DNA from: Pontibacter pamirensis
GTDB lineage: Bacteria > Bacteroidota > Bacteroidia > Cytophagales > Hymenobacteraceae
NCBI RefSeq assembly: GCF_010015475.1
Contig: NZ_SSNI01000026.1
Span: forward strand, 24,861 to 88,860
Length of the DNA stretch: 64,000 nt
Direction: 5' to 3'
Positions 39,578-49,864 of this stretch are shown one piece after another. How positions within the stretch are numbered: position 1 is the first letter of the stretch; each line of letters starts with the position of its first letter. Below the pieces are notes generated by a model, which ran no database searches, was not told the origin of the DNA, and saw only the letters and a list, made by a program, of their open reading frames with translations. The position numbers and the translations under genes were made by a program.

Positions 39578-42544
39578 ATGGCTATAAAGAGAGGATCTTC
39601 CCTGTTGCTGCTTGCGCTGGGCTTAACTTTCACGCAATGCAAGAACGAGACATACCAGACGCAGTCGACCACCGACACTGCGGCAGCAGCCACCACGGCT
39701 CCTGCCTTAACAGATTACACGTATGAAACGGCACCGGATGACCCGCTGAATGCCCGTATCTATACCCTGGATAACGGCCTGAAAGTATACCTGACGGATT
39801 ACGAAGAGGCTCCGCGCATCCAGACATACATTGCCGTGCGTGCGGGTAGCAAAAACGATCCGGCTGATGCCACTGGCCTGGCGCACTACCTCGAGCACAT
39901 GGTGTTTAAAGGCACTACAGAACTGGGCACCGCCAACTGGGAAAAAGAACAGGAAGAGCTGGCAAAAGTGGAGGCGCTGTACGAGAAATACCGCAACACT
40001 ACGGATGCTGCCATGCGCAAGAAGATTTACAACCAGATCGACAGCGTATCCGGTGTGGCAGCTACGTATGCCATTGCCAACGAATATGACAAAGCTACAA
40101 CCGCTATTGGTGCCAAAGGAACAAACGCTTATACCTGGGTAGACCAGACGGTATACGTCAACGATATTCCGAGCAACCAGATGGAGCGCTGGCTGGAACT
40201 GGAGGCTGACCGCTTCCGGGAAATGGTGCCCCGCCTGTTCCACACGGAACTGGAGGCGGTGTACGAAGAAAAGAACCGCTCCCTGGACAGCGATGGCCGC
40301 AAAGTAGCAGAGGTCATCAACACAGAGCTGTTCCCGACGCACCAGTACGGTACCCAGACAACCATCGGTACCATCGAGCACCTGAAGAACCCCTCTATCA
40401 CGGCCATAAAAAATTATTTTGACAGGTATTATGTGCCGAACAATATGGCCATTGCCATGTCCGGCGACATAGACTTTGACGAGACGATTCGCCTGATTGA
40501 TAAGTATTGGGGAGAGTTAGAGCAGCAGCCGGTGCCTGATTTTAGTGTAGCACAGGAGCAGCCTATTCAGCAGCCTATTGTAAAGGAAGTCTTGGGTCCG
40601 GATGCAGAAAACGTGTCCATCGCTTACCGCACACCGGGTATCAACACAAAAGATGCCCTGGTGGTACAGATGATCAGCAACCTGCTCTACAACGGCTCAG
40701 CCGGCCTCATCGACCTGAACCTGAACCAGCAGCAGAAGGTGTTGCAATCTTACGCCTACGACACACCCATGAAAGACTACGGCACGTTCCGGATGACGGG
40801 GATGCCACGCCAGGACCAGTCGCTGGACCAGGTGCGTGACCTGTTGCTGGCGCAGTTGGACATGATCAAGAAAGGCCAGTTTGATGAAGAGTTGATGACG
40901 GCAGTGGTGAACAACGACAAAATCAACACCATGCAAGCCTACGAAGACAACAGCAACCGTGCAGACGCCTTCGTAACGTCCTTTATCTATGACATGCCGT
41001 GGCAGAAGTTTGTGAATCGTCCAGAGGAATTTGCGGAAATCACAAAACAAGACGTTGTGGATGTAGCTAACAGGTACTTCAACAATAACTACGTGCTGGT
41101 GTATAAGCGCACTGGCGAAGACCCAATGGCACAGAAGGTGGAGAAGCCAACTATCACGCCGGTAGAGGTTAACCGCGATGCACAATCCGATTACTACAAA
41201 AACTTCCTTGCGAAGGAAAGTGAAGTGCAGCCGCTGCAGCCGGTTTTCATTGACTATACCAAAGACATCACTCAAAAGCAGCTGAAAAACGATATTCCTC
41301 TGCTCTACACGCACAACAAGGAAAACGGCCTGTTCCAGCTTTACTACATCCTGGACATGGGCACCAACAACGACCAGAAACTGGGGATGGCGGTGAACTA
41401 CCTGAAGTACCTTGGCACCGACAAGTACACAGCGGAGGAGCTTCAGAAAGAGTTCTTTAAACTGGGGACTTCTTTTGATGTGTTCTCTTCAGGTGAGCAG
41501 GTATATGTGAGCCTGACAGGGCTGGATGAGAACTTTGAGCAAGGCCTTAACCTGTTCGAGAGTGTACTGGCCAACCCGAAGCCAGACCAGCAGGCGCTGA
41601 ACGACATGGTGGCAGGTACTTTGAAAGCCCGTGAAGACGCAAAGAAAAACAAAGGCGTTATTCTGCAGCAGGCGATGGTGAACTATGCCAAGTATGGCTC
41701 CAAAAACCCGTTCAACACCTTGCTTACAGAAAAGGAACTGAAGGCTGTGAAACCGCAGGAACTGGTGAACATCATCAAGAGCATTCCTTCTTACGAGCAC
41801 CGCGTACTGTACTACGGCCCACGTGAAACAGATAACCTGGTGGCAACCCTGAACACTGGGCACAACGTGCCTGCTACGCTCAAGCCGGTGCCGGCAGAGA
41901 AAGTATACGCTGAGATTGATTTTAAAGAACCAACTGTATACTGGGCAGACTATGACATGGTGCAGGCTGAAATGCTGTTCCTGAGCAAATCTGTGCCTTA
42001 CAGCAAGGACATTATTCCGGTAGTAAGGTTGTACAACGAATATATGGGCGGCATTGTATTCCAGGACCTGCGCGAGTCCAAGGCACTGGCTTACTCTACG
42101 TACTCTTTCTACTCGCCTGCGTCTAAGAAAGACCGTGCAAACTATCTGCTTTCCTACATCGGCGCACAGGCCGACAAGCTTTCTGAGGCCATGGCTGGTA
42201 TGCAAACCTTATTAACCGACATGCCTTTGGCTGATGCTAATTTTCAGAATGCCCGTGCCTCCCTGCGCAACAGCATTTCTACAGAGCGCATCACAAAAGC
42301 AGGCATCCTGTTCGACTACGAGCGTTCCAAAAAGCTGGGGCTGAGCCACGACATCCGTCAGGATGTATACCAAAGCACCAACAGCATGACCTTTGACCAA
42401 CTGCAGGAGTTTCAGCAAAAATATATAAAAGCCCAGCCGCAGGCCATACTGGTGATTGGCTCCAAAGATAAGCTGAACTTTAAAGAACTGGAGAAATACG
42501 GCAAAGTGAAGCAGCTAAGTTTGAAGGAGCTGTTTGGTTATTAA
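39578..42544 (+). CDS. M16-family zinc metalloprotease lipoprotein, two fused halves (988 aa)
   Basis: The signal peptide with lipobox (LLLLALGLTFTQCKNE) puts it in the periplasm, anchored by Cys22. The inverted zinc motif HYLEHMVFKG (H103, E106, H107) is the active site, with the downstream Glu in the ELEAVYEEKNRSLD segment. The second, inactive M16 half spans about 560-960 (RESKALAYSTYSFY is the conserved R-Y region). The large form resembles pitrilysin/insulinase-type peptidases, which degrade unfolded peptides within a closed chamber. Single gene with its own terminator. Confidence 0.93.
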   Translation: MAIKRGSSLLLLALGLTFTQCKNETYQTQSTTDTAAAATTAPALTDYTYETAPDDPLNARIYTLDNGLKVYLTDYEEAPRIQTYIAVRAGSKNDPADATGLAHYLEHMVFKGTTELGTANWEKEQEELAKVEALYEKYRNTTDAAMRKKIYNQIDSVSGVAATYAIANEYDKATTAIGAKGTNAYTWVDQTVYVNDIPSNQMERWLELEADRFREMVPRLFHTELEAVYEEKNRSLDSDGRKVAEVINTELFPTHQYGTQTTIGTIEHLKNPSITAIKNYFDRYYVPNNMAIAMSGDIDFDETIRLIDKYWGELEQQPVPDFSVAQEQPIQQPIVKEVLGPDAENVSIAYRTPGINTKDALVVQMISNLLYNGSAGLIDLNLNQQQKVLQSYAYDTPMKDYGTFRMTGMPRQDQSLDQVRDLLLAQLDMIKKGQFDEELMTAVVNNDKINTMQAYEDNSNRADAFVTSFIYDMPWQKFVNRPEEFAEITKQDVVDVANRYFNNNYVLVYKRTGEDPMAQKVEKPTITPVEVNRDAQSDYYKNFLAKESEVQPLQPVFIDYTKDITQKQLKNDIPLLYTHNKENGLFQLYYILDMGTNNDQKLGMAVNYLKYLGTDKYTAEELQKEFFKLGTSFDVFSSGEQVYVSLTGLDENFEQGLNLFESVLANPKPDQQALNDMVAGTLKAREDAKKNKGVILQQAMVNYAKYGSKNPFNTLLTEKELKAVKPQELVNIIKSIPSYEHRVLYYGPRETDNLVATLNTGHNVPATLKPVPAEKVYAEIDFKEPTVYWADYDMVQAEMLFLSKSVPYSKDIIPVVRLYNEYMGGIVFQDLRESKALAYSTYSFYSPASKKDRANYLLSYIGAQADKLSEAMAGMQTLLTDMPLADANFQNARASLRNSISTERITKAGILFDYERSKKLGLSHDIRQDVYQSTNSMTFDQLQEFQQKYIKAQPQAILVIGSKDKLNFKELEKYGKVKQLSLKELFGY

Positions 42545-42999
42545 GCTCCCCCATCCCTCTCCTAAAAACAGGAGGTGGTTACTTTTCCTTTGGATTTTTA
42601 AATAAAGGGATGTAAAATATTGCATCTTTATAAGAGCAGAAGCGGCAGCCAAAGTTTGGCTGCCGCTTCTGTTTTACCTCTCCCTGCTAAAGGCAGGAAG
42701 AGAATGCGCTTTTCAACCTCCGCCTTTACTGCAGGTTTTCACCAGAAGCGAAAAAGATTGAGAGCTATAAATGTTAGCGACCATACCAATCCCGCCGAGT
42801 CACCCCCGGGAAGCAAGGAAGTCTTTTTGTTTTGGCTGTTTCGGCTGTACTACAACACTTACGATTTAATTATGATCCGATAATGTATCTGAAAAAGGTA
42901 GCCGACAAAAAAATTTAAAACAATATATAAATCAACAGGTTAGAACAATAATGCTGTTTCTCCAGCAGAAATATTTTTTTATCCTCTAATAATAAAACT
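42545..42999. other. 455-bp intergenic region with terminator
   Basis: Contains the terminator at 42638-42674. The remainder has no supported gene: an 87-codon frame here starts at TTG and runs through the hairpin, so it is rejected. The AT-rich last 100 bp probably hold the promoter of the CHRD gene. Confidence 0.55.
42638..42674 (+). terminator. Rho-independent terminator of the M16 protease gene
   Basis: A perfect 13-bp stem (agaagcggcagcc with its inverse at 42658-42670), loop aaagttt, then GTTTT. Confidence 0.8.
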
Positions 43000-43845
43000 A
43001 TGCTAAACCAATTAACCAGATTCAAGTTTTCAGCGCTACTCCTTGTGCTCTGTACTTTTGCCTTTACCAGTTGCAAAGATGTTGACGATAATTTTCCGAC
43101 TCCTTTCAAAGATGTTAAAGTGTATGAGATACAGTCAGTGGCAGATCCAAACATTGAGGGAACAGCAACATTTGCAAAGCTTAACGACGGAACAACCTCT
43201 ATCACAATCCAGTTATCGGGCACACCCGCTGACGGAAGGCATCCTGCGCACATTCATGGCAACACAGCTGTAGAAGGAGGTGGTATCGAAATCTCATTAC
43301 AACCAGTAAACGGAGCTACCGGACGAAGTGTAACGATTGTTCGGGAAACAGACGCTGGAACGCCTGTATCTTATGAAGACCTGCTACAATATGATGGCTA
43401 TATCAACGTGCACCTAAGCGAGGATAACCTGGCAACTATCGTGGCGCAAGGCGACATTGGCCAAAACGAACTGACAGGTGAATCTAAAGAGTATATTCTG
43501 GAAGAAAGAGCTGTACCTGGAATTAACGGAACGGTCCTTTTCGAAGAAAGAAAGAATGGGGAGGCTTTAGCCACTATTGCTCTCACAGGCACTCCTGATG
43601 GCGGTGATCACCCTGCACATATTCACCAAAACTCGGCTGAAGTAGGAGGTGGCATTGTGTATACCTTTAATCCTGTAAATGGCACCACGGGGATGAGCAA
43701 ATCAAATGTGGCCATGCTTGACGATGGTACTCCGTTTGGCTATGACGATGTGCTTACTTACGATGGCTATGTAAATGTGCACTTAAGTGCTGCAGACCTG
43801 GCGACGATAGTGGCGCAAGGTAATATAGGCTCTAATGCTTACTAG
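43000..43845 (+). CDS. Lipoprotein with two CHRD domains (281 aa)
   Basis: The lipoprotein signal (LLLVLCTFAFTSCKD) anchors Cys26. Two tandem CHRD repeats follow: each has the histidine motif HPAHIH, a GYxNVHLS motif and ends in LATIVAQGxIG. The domain is named after chordin; in bacteria it occurs in secreted or periplasmic proteins, and the histidines suggest metal or ligand binding. The second repeat (about 165-281) is clearly a duplicate of the first (30-150). Ends near a strong terminator. Confidence 0.9.
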   Translation: MLNQLTRFKFSALLLVLCTFAFTSCKDVDDNFPTPFKDVKVYEIQSVADPNIEGTATFAKLNDGTTSITIQLSGTPADGRHPAHIHGNTAVEGGGIEISLQPVNGATGRSVTIVRETDAGTPVSYEDLLQYDGYINVHLSEDNLATIVAQGDIGQNELTGESKEYILEERAVPGINGTVLFEERKNGEALATIALTGTPDGGDHPAHIHQNSAEVGGGIVYTFNPVNGTTGMSKSNVAMLDDGTPFGYDDVLTYDGYVNVHLSAADLATIVAQGNIGSNAY

Positions 43846-43867
43846 TTGATAACTTTTAACTTCTATT

Positions 43868-43910
43868 AAAAAGAGAAGGTCTCCTGTCAAGGGAGACCTT
43901 CTCTTTTTTT
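43868..43910 (+). terminator. Rho-independent terminator after the CHRD gene
   Basis: The stem aaagagaaggtctcc/ggagaccttctcttt with a seven-base loop is followed by a T-run. Confidence 0.85.
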
Positions 43911-44082
43911 ACAGGTGTCGCATTATAAAATTTGCAGTTTCACCATGGCTCACCTGTATAGGCTGTAGCGTTTTGTTGTCGGTGAAAGCACCAACAACGG
44001 CAGGAAAATCTTCATTTTTTTGGAAGGAGCTTAACCTCATTCAGTATAAGTAGAATGTTGTAAGTTCACACCAGCAACAAAC

Positions 44083-44121
44083 AAAAAAGGCTGCCTAAGA
44101 ACATCTCAGGCAGCCTTTTTT
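44083..44121 (-). terminator. Terminator of the isocitrate dehydrogenase gene
   Basis: A stem built on aaaaaggctgcct/aggcagccttttt flanked by A and T runs, 16 bp after the stop codon on the minus strand. Symmetrical, so it can also act on rightward transcripts. Confidence 0.85.
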
Positions 44122-44136
44122 TAAACTATAGAACTC

Positions 44137-46365
44137 TTAGAAATTAGCTAACGCCCTATTCAGCGTTTCGCTTGGGCGCATGGCTTTAACAGCTTTGTCT
44201 GTATCCGGGTGGAAATAACCGTCTAATTCTACAGACTGACTCTGCACCGCGTTCAACTCATTTACAATCTTCTCTTCGTTCTCACCCAGCTCCTTAGCCA
44301 GTTTAGAGAATCTTTCCTGTAGTTCTTTGTCTTTAGACTGCTCGGCAAGTGCCTCTGCCCAGTAAAGTGCCAGGTAGAAATGGCTACCACGGTTGTCAAT
44401 TCCGCCCAATCTGCGGGTTGGCGACTTGTCTTTCTCCAGGAACTCAGCGTTCGCTTTATTTAGGGCTTCTGCTAACACCTCAGCCTTTCCATTTTTAGTT
44501 TTGTAGGCCAGGTCTTCCAACGAAACAGCAAGGGCCAGGAACTCACCGAGTGAATCCCAGCGCAGGTAATTCTCTTCCATGAACTGCTCCACGTGCTTTG
44601 GCGCTGAGCCACCCGCACCTGTCTCGAACAAGCCACCGCCATTCAGAAGCGGAACAATAGAAAGCATTTTGGCACTGGTACCCAATTCTATAATCGGGAA
44701 TAAGTCAGTTAAGTAGTCGCGCAGTACGTTGCCTGTTACAGAGATAGTGTCTTTACCAGTTCTGGCGCGCTCTAACGTATAGCGCATCGCTTCTACCGGA
44801 GACATGATTTTGATTTCAAGGCCATCTGTATCATGGTCCTGCAGGTAGCGGTTTACTTTCTCAATCAGATTGGTATCGTGTGCCCTGTTCTGGTCCAGCC
44901 AGAAAACAGCAGGGGTATTCGTAATTCTTGCTCTGGTTACAGCCAGTTTCACCCAATCCTGAATCGGCAGGTCTTTGGTCTGCGTCATTCTGAAGATATC
45001 ACCTTCTTCTACTTTTTGCTCCAGCAGGGTATTTCCGGATGCATCGACCACGCGAACAGTACCACTTTCAGTCATCTCGAAAGTTTTATCGTGCGAGCCG
45101 TACTCTTCCGCCTTCTGGGCCATCAGACCAATATTCGGAACAGTACCCATGGTGGTCACATCAAAAGCACCGTTTTCTTTATGGAAATTGATGACCTCCT
45201 GGTAAATGCCGGCATAGCTACGGTCCGGGATAATGGCTTTGGTATCGTGCAACTTGCCATCGGGTCCCCACATTTTTCCGGAGGAACGGATAGCTGCCGG
45301 CATAGAGGCGTCGATGATGACATCACTTGGCACGTGCAGGTTCGTAATTCCTTTATCAGAATTAACCATGGCCAGTTTAGGCCCTTTTTCATGGGCAGCC
45401 TTCAGGTCAGCTTCTATCTCTGAACGCTTGTCTTCAGGCAGATTTTTAATTTTAGCATACACATCGCCTAAACCGTTATTAGGAGACACGCCTAGCTCCT
45501 CAAAAGTAGCGCCATGCTTCTCAAATACATCTTTAAAGAAAACCGTAACGGCATGCCCAAACATAATAGGGTCAGACACCTTCATCATGGTTGCCTTCAG
45601 GTGCAGGGACAACAGCACGTCGTTGTTCTTAGCATCTTCTATCGCCTTTTCTAAGAAAGAGCGCAAGGCCTTTCTGCTCATCACAGCAGAATCAATTACT
45701 TCGCCTTTCTTCAGGCTTGTCTTTTCTTTCAGCGTTTTGGTGCTCCCGTTAGTACCAACAAATTCTATTTTAACATCACCGGCCTTCTCCACAACAGCAG
45801 ATTTCTCACTGCCATAAAAATCGCCGCCTTCCATATGGGCCACATGCGTTTTGGAATCAGAACTCCATTCTCCCATCGAGTGCGGGTTCTTTTTGGCATA
45901 CTGCTTTACAGCCTCAGCTACACGGCGGTCAGAATTTCCTTCCCGCAGCACCGGGTTCACAGCGCTACCGAGAATCTTGGCATAACGCAACTTCGTTTCT
46001 TTTTCAGCGTCGTTCTTAGGCTCCGATGGATAGTCAGGAATTTTGTATCCCTGCTCCTGAAGCTCTTTGATGGCTGCCGTTAATTGGGGAATAGAGGCGC
46101 TGATATTTGGTAACTTGATGATGTTTGCTTCCGGAGTTTTTGCTAGCTCTCCCAGGTAGGCAAGGTCATCGCCTTGTCTTTGGTCTTCCGTCAGGCTTTC
46201 AGGGAAAGCAGCAATGATACGTCCGGCAAGGGAAATATCTCTTGTTTCTACCTCAATACCAGCGGCTTTCGTAAAGGTCTCTACGATTGGCAAAAAAGAG
46301 CGTGTTGCCAGTGCCGGCGCTTCATCCGTTATAGTATAAACAATCTTAGCTGTTTTTGTCGTCAT
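44137..46365 (-). CDS. icd: Monomeric NADP-dependent isocitrate dehydrogenase (742 aa)
   Basis: Oxidative decarboxylation of isocitrate to 2-oxoglutarate in the TCA cycle, in the cytoplasm. Sequence is characteristic of the 740-aa monomeric class: KIVYTITDEAPALATRSFLP at the N-terminus, the substrate-binding NPVLREGNSDRR (about 133-145), KNPHSMGEW, KATMMKVSDPIMFG and the DNRGSHFYLALYWAEALAEQ segment near the C-terminus. Length is full. It stands alone with its own terminator. The dimeric class has a different fold and length, so misassignment is unlikely. Confidence 0.95.
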   Translation of the reverse strand: MTTKTAKIVYTITDEAPALATRSFLPIVETFTKAAGIEVETRDISLAGRIIAAFPESLTEDQRQGDDLAYLGELAKTPEANIIKLPNISASIPQLTAAIKELQEQGYKIPDYPSEPKNDAEKETKLRYAKILGSAVNPVLREGNSDRRVAEAVKQYAKKNPHSMGEWSSDSKTHVAHMEGGDFYGSEKSAVVEKAGDVKIEFVGTNGSTKTLKEKTSLKKGEVIDSAVMSRKALRSFLEKAIEDAKNNDVLLSLHLKATMMKVSDPIMFGHAVTVFFKDVFEKHGATFEELGVSPNNGLGDVYAKIKNLPEDKRSEIEADLKAAHEKGPKLAMVNSDKGITNLHVPSDVIIDASMPAAIRSSGKMWGPDGKLHDTKAIIPDRSYAGIYQEVINFHKENGAFDVTTMGTVPNIGLMAQKAEEYGSHDKTFEMTESGTVRVVDASGNTLLEQKVEEGDIFRMTQTKDLPIQDWVKLAVTRARITNTPAVFWLDQNRAHDTNLIEKVNRYLQDHDTDGLEIKIMSPVEAMRYTLERARTGKDTISVTGNVLRDYLTDLFPIIELGTSAKMLSIVPLLNGGGLFETGAGGSAPKHVEQFMEENYLRWDSLGEFLALAVSLEDLAYKTKNGKAEVLAEALNKANAEFLEKDKSPTRRLGGIDNRGSHFYLALYWAEALAEQSKDKELQERFSKLAKELGENEEKIVNELNAVQSQSVELDGYFHPDTDKAVKAMRPSETLNRALANF

Positions 46366-46557
46366 TTTATTTTTAGTTTAATTTCTATTACCACCAACGC
46401 GGGAAGTAAGTACAGGTTATAGTAGCAAATAAGTTATCATAGCAAATATAAGAGTCTTTTTGAAATAGGCTAATGAAGAATACGCTTTCCTGCTCCATGT
46501 ATACCCTTTCTTTGAACTTATAACGGCTCAGGGAAGGTGCTGCCTGAAACCCAACAG

Positions 46558-48096
46558 CTAGTGCAGCAATAGCCGCGGTTGATTGTTCTCCCACCTTAAT
46601 CTTCCTATCTCCCGCCATGGCCTGTTCATTTGCTTCTGCAAAAAGTCTTCCTCCCAGTTAAACTGTACAATCGTTTCTTTGCTCAACACCCTGAAAGTAG
46701 CATCCTGTAAGGGTATGTTATGTTTTGCAGCCCAGAATGCAGTAAATTTTACCAGTCCGTCCTTTACCTGTACCGTATCCTGAGGGTAAGCACCAATTGT
46801 CTGAGACCATTTGGTGAACATCCTGCCAAAACTATAGGTAGAGGCCTTGCCTTGCCTATCGATGATAGGCAACCAAACCGTCTCCTTGTTTGGAGCGACA
46901 TATTCCACGGCCAGTATGTTGTAGCTGCCTTCTTCAAAACCGGTGTATACCAGGTTTTCTGTTACACCCAGTAACTTGGCATTTATAACTTCCAAAGGAA
47001 GGAAGGCCTTTGCTGTATAGTAGCGGAGTGTAGAGGTGCCTAAGTGCTCGCTGGCATTGATGACTAAAGGAGCTTGTAGCAGCTTAATCAGTTGGGCCAG
47101 CACGAGGTAGCAGGTAAAAAAATACAGCAGCTTCACTTTAACATCTTCCCGCTTTATGCGCCAGTAGCCATTTGCCTCCTGCTCTACCCGCCCGCCCTCT
47201 GGCACGGCAACTAAAAAAGGCTTCAACCACGAAAACCGGTGCAAAGCGAATATGCTGTTACTGCGACTGCCGACTTTACCCCTGATTCTGGACCAGAAGG
47301 AATCCGGCAGCAGGAGCATGTATACGCCGGCAAAGGTGAGGCCGAAGGAGGGTATAGGAAAGGTTAAGACAATACCCAGGTGCATGCTTACACCAATCAA
47401 AGCCAGCCAGGATCGGATTTTCCCGAACGGAAGCAGGAAGATAAAAAGCAACTCGAACAGCATCACCAGGTAACCTAAGCCCGTAATAAGCTCCTCCTGG
47501 TTCAGCAGCCACGAATGGGCGGTGTAAATTTGATTGGGAAGCGAGGCAGGCAACCACACGCCAAGTCCTTTCAGCCACATAGCAGACGCCGCCTTATGAA
47601 AAAAGGAATCTACGTACTGGAGGCAGAGCACCAGCAGAACAGGTAAGAAATAATATACCTTTCGCACTTTCTGCTCTCCCCGCTGAGGCCGTTGCAACTG
47701 ATACAGAAAACTGTCTACGGACCAGGTGTTGGCCATGGGCAGTATGATCAGCAGAAAGCTGAGCCCAACTAAAGCGGCATCAAAGTGATATTTGATGGTG
47801 GTAAAGGAGGAAAAGAACACCAGCACCAGCACATAATTAATAAGGGCGGCTGTTCTGGTAAAAAAGCCAATCAAGAGAAAGAACAGCACTCCTAACCAAA
47901 CAAGCAGCACCAGCGAAAAGCTGAGTTCCGCCTCCACTATGTAAGGTGTCGGGTCGAAGTACAGGTGGCGGAAGTAAAAAACCTTTGCCACTTCCACCAG
48001 TAGGATAAGGCTGAAGAAAACCCGGAATATACTTAATCCTAAACCAGTAACTTGTGTCTGACAAAGTTCCTTGAACTTAGTGTAAAAAGGGAGCAT
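46558..48096 (-). CDS. HTTM-domain membrane protein (512 aa)
   Basis: Multi-pass protein of the HTTM (vitamin K-dependent gamma-carboxylase-related) group. Membrane segments include LSIFRVFFSLILLVEVAKVF, FSLVLLVWLGVLFFLLIGFF, ALINYVLVLVFFSSF, LVGLSFLLIILPMANTW and KVYYFLPVLLVLCLQYV. A YHFDAALVGLSFL segment and SMHLGIVLTFPIPSFGL match the family. The C-terminal about 150 residues are soluble. Bacterial HTTM proteins are mostly of unknown activity. The lysine residues needed for true carboxylase activity were not confirmed here. Confidence 0.8.
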   Translation of the reverse strand: MLPFYTKFKELCQTQVTGLGLSIFRVFFSLILLVEVAKVFYFRHLYFDPTPYIVEAELSFSLVLLVWLGVLFFLLIGFFTRTAALINYVLVLVFFSSFTTIKYHFDAALVGLSFLLIILPMANTWSVDSFLYQLQRPQRGEQKVRKVYYFLPVLLVLCLQYVDSFFHKAASAMWLKGLGVWLPASLPNQIYTAHSWLLNQEELITGLGYLVMLFELLFIFLLPFGKIRSWLALIGVSMHLGIVLTFPIPSFGLTFAGVYMLLLPDSFWSRIRGKVGSRSNSIFALHRFSWLKPFLVAVPEGGRVEQEANGYWRIKREDVKVKLLYFFTCYLVLAQLIKLLQAPLVINASEHLGTSTLRYYTAKAFLPLEVINAKLLGVTENLVYTGFEEGSYNILAVEYVAPNKETVWLPIIDRQGKASTYSFGRMFTKWSQTIGAYPQDTVQVKDGLVKFTAFWAAKHNIPLQDATFRVLSKETIVQFNWEEDFLQKQMNRPWREIGRLRWENNQPRLLLH

Positions 48097-48261
48097 GCGT
48101 ACGTTTGCAACAACAGGGGAAGGAGAAAGCTTATAGCGCTAACCCAGGGGCTAAGCTATAAAAAAATTTCCTGGTATAGCTTACTCTGATTGTTTTATAC
48201 ACCTGTACCTGGTTTAAATGGAAGCAGCACACGAAGCTATTTGCTTTACGGAAGAGCCGGT

Positions 48262-48888
48262 TCAGAAATTCTCCTGCCCCTGCAGCAGCTGTATTACCAG
48301 CTCATCGCTTATCTGGGAGAACTCGTCATAGAACTGTCCCACAGCCTGGAAATAAGGAGGCACCAGCAGGCATACCACCTCATCTACCATACTATCAATC
48401 ATGTCGTAGGCAGAGGCTGATGCCACAGGCACAGCTACCACAATTTTGCGCGGTTGTTCTTTTTTAACCAGCTCTATTGTTGCCATCAGCGTTTTGCCGG
48501 TGGCAACACCGTCATCCACAATAATCACTAACCGGTCTTTCAAATGCACTAGTTTCCGGTCGCCCATATAAAGGCTGTATTTCTGGCGCAGGTTCTCGCG
48601 GATACGTTCAACTTCGGCCTCAATATACTCTGCTGTGACATCTGCCCTTTCATCCACCGCCACGCTTGCCAAACTGACAGAGCCTATAGCGAACTCCGGG
48701 TTAGAGGGGTGCCCGATCTTTTTGGAGAGTGTGACTTCCAGTGGCATCCCCAGTCGTTTCGCAATGGGAGCCGCCACTGGCACGCCGCCTCGGGGAATCG
48801 CCAGCACGGCCCCCTGCTCTCCTCTGTATTTCTCCAGCCGGTCTGCCAGCAGCAGCGCCGCCTCTTTTCTGTCTCGTATCCTTTCCAT
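48262..48888 (-). CDS. Phosphoribosyltransferase-family protein (208 aa)
   Basis: The PRPP-binding loop VIIVDDGVATGKTLMA (about 123-138) and the N-terminal AIPRGGVPVAAPIAKRL loop define the type I PRTase fold. The segment SKKIGHPSNPEFAIGSVS is typical of the subgroup that is often encoded beside, or fused to, a dienelactone-hydrolase-like protein. That is the case here (49040-49723, same strand). The nucleobase substrate is unknown, and a stress-related role is suggested for such pairs. Confidence 0.88.
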   Translation of the reverse strand: MERIRDRKEAALLLADRLEKYRGEQGAVLAIPRGGVPVAAPIAKRLGMPLEVTLSKKIGHPSNPEFAIGSVSLASVAVDERADVTAEYIEAEVERIRENLRQKYSLYMGDRKLVHLKDRLVIIVDDGVATGKTLMATIELVKKEQPRKIVVAVPVASASAYDMIDSMVDEVVCLLVPPYFQAVGQFYDEFSQISDELVIQLLQGQENF

Positions 48889-49039
48889 GGCTGTGTGTTA
48901 ATTTTGAATGACTGAATACTTAACTTCAAAAGCCAGACAACAGCGTAGCAGGATCCCAATCGGGTAAGCTGAAACTGCCTAAACATCAGTTTTATTAATG
49001 TGATGTTCAGTCATTCGAAGTTCAGTTATTCAGCCTTAA

Positions 49040-49723
49040 TCAAGGCTGGTTCTGCCGCAGAGGCTGCTGTTTTTCAGATGCAAGGTACTTCCTGAACCAG
49101 TCAGTAGCCAGTTGTGCCGCCATTTCCAAAGCGCCCGGCTCCTCGAAAAGGTGCGTAGCATCCGGCACAATCTCCACATCTTTGATGATTCGTAGTTGGT
49201 TGTTCGCCTGGATGTTCATTTCCAGCACGTTTTCATCTTTCCCACCTACAATGAGTAAAGTCGGGGACTGCACGTCCGGCAGGGCAGTATCAGCCAAATC
49301 AGGTCTACCCCCTCTGCTCACCACGCACTTGATAATGTCTCCTCCTAAAGCGGCAGCGGCACCCAAGGCAGCCGCCGCTCCTGTGCTGGCACCGAAGTAG
49401 CCAAATCCATATGCATTTGTTCGGGGGTCTTTCTGAAGCCAATAGGTCGTTTCAATCAAGCGCTGAGTTAACAGCGGAATATCAAACGGCTTGCTTCCCT
49501 GCTCATCTTCTTCTGGAGTAAGCAAATCGAACAGCAAAGTACCGAAGCCAGCCTTTCGCAGGTGCTCCGCCACAAATCGGTTCCGCTCACTGAGGCGGCT
49601 ACTGCCGCTTCCATGCGCGAAGACCACAAGGCCTTTTGCTTCTTCCGGAATGGCGAGGTCTCCTACCAGCGCCGCATCCGGCATATCAATTCGTACACTT
49701 TCGTTTATAATATAGTTTGCCAT
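49040..49723 (-). CDS. Alpha/beta hydrolase, dienelactone-hydrolase-like (227 aa)
   Basis: The oxyanion region FAHGSGSSRLSERNRFVAEHL is followed by a nucleophile elbow GYFGASTGAAAAL (Ser in GxSxG-like form), an acid in GGKDENVLEM and the catalytic His in PDATHLFEEPG. Small cytoplasmic hydrolase. It precedes the phosphoribosyltransferase gene by about 150 bp on the same strand, and the two families are frequently paired or fused. Substrate unknown. Confidence 0.85.
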   Translation of the reverse strand: MANYIINESVRIDMPDAALVGDLAIPEEAKGLVVFAHGSGSSRLSERNRFVAEHLRKAGFGTLLFDLLTPEEDEQGSKPFDIPLLTQRLIETTYWLQKDPRTNAYGFGYFGASTGAAAALGAAAALGGDIIKCVVSRGGRPDLADTALPDVQSPTLLIVGGKDENVLEMNIQANNQLRIIKDVEIVPDATHLFEEPGALEMAAQLATDWFRKYLASEKQQPLRQNQP

Positions 49724-49864
49724 AGTTCATTAGTATAGTTCAGACAGCGGCCATGTTGCCAAAGCCTACTCTACTATGGAGGTACGACCTCTCCCCTCCA
49801 AAGTTCAGGCGGCACAACTACCTACCTGCCATCTGCCGTAATCAGTATACCTAGATCATTTGCC

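Noticed and set aside
42620..42883. 87-codon plus-strand frame
   Set aside because: It begins at TTG and runs straight through the terminator hairpin of the M16 gene; composition and content are not protein-like.
44833..45817. Long plus-strand frames inside the isocitrate dehydrogenase gene
   Set aside because: Shadows of a conserved gene on the other strand.
46388..46618. 76-codon minus-strand frame after the HTTM gene
   Set aside because: It overlaps the HTTM stop, has no recognisable feature and no clear ribosome-binding site; probably chance.
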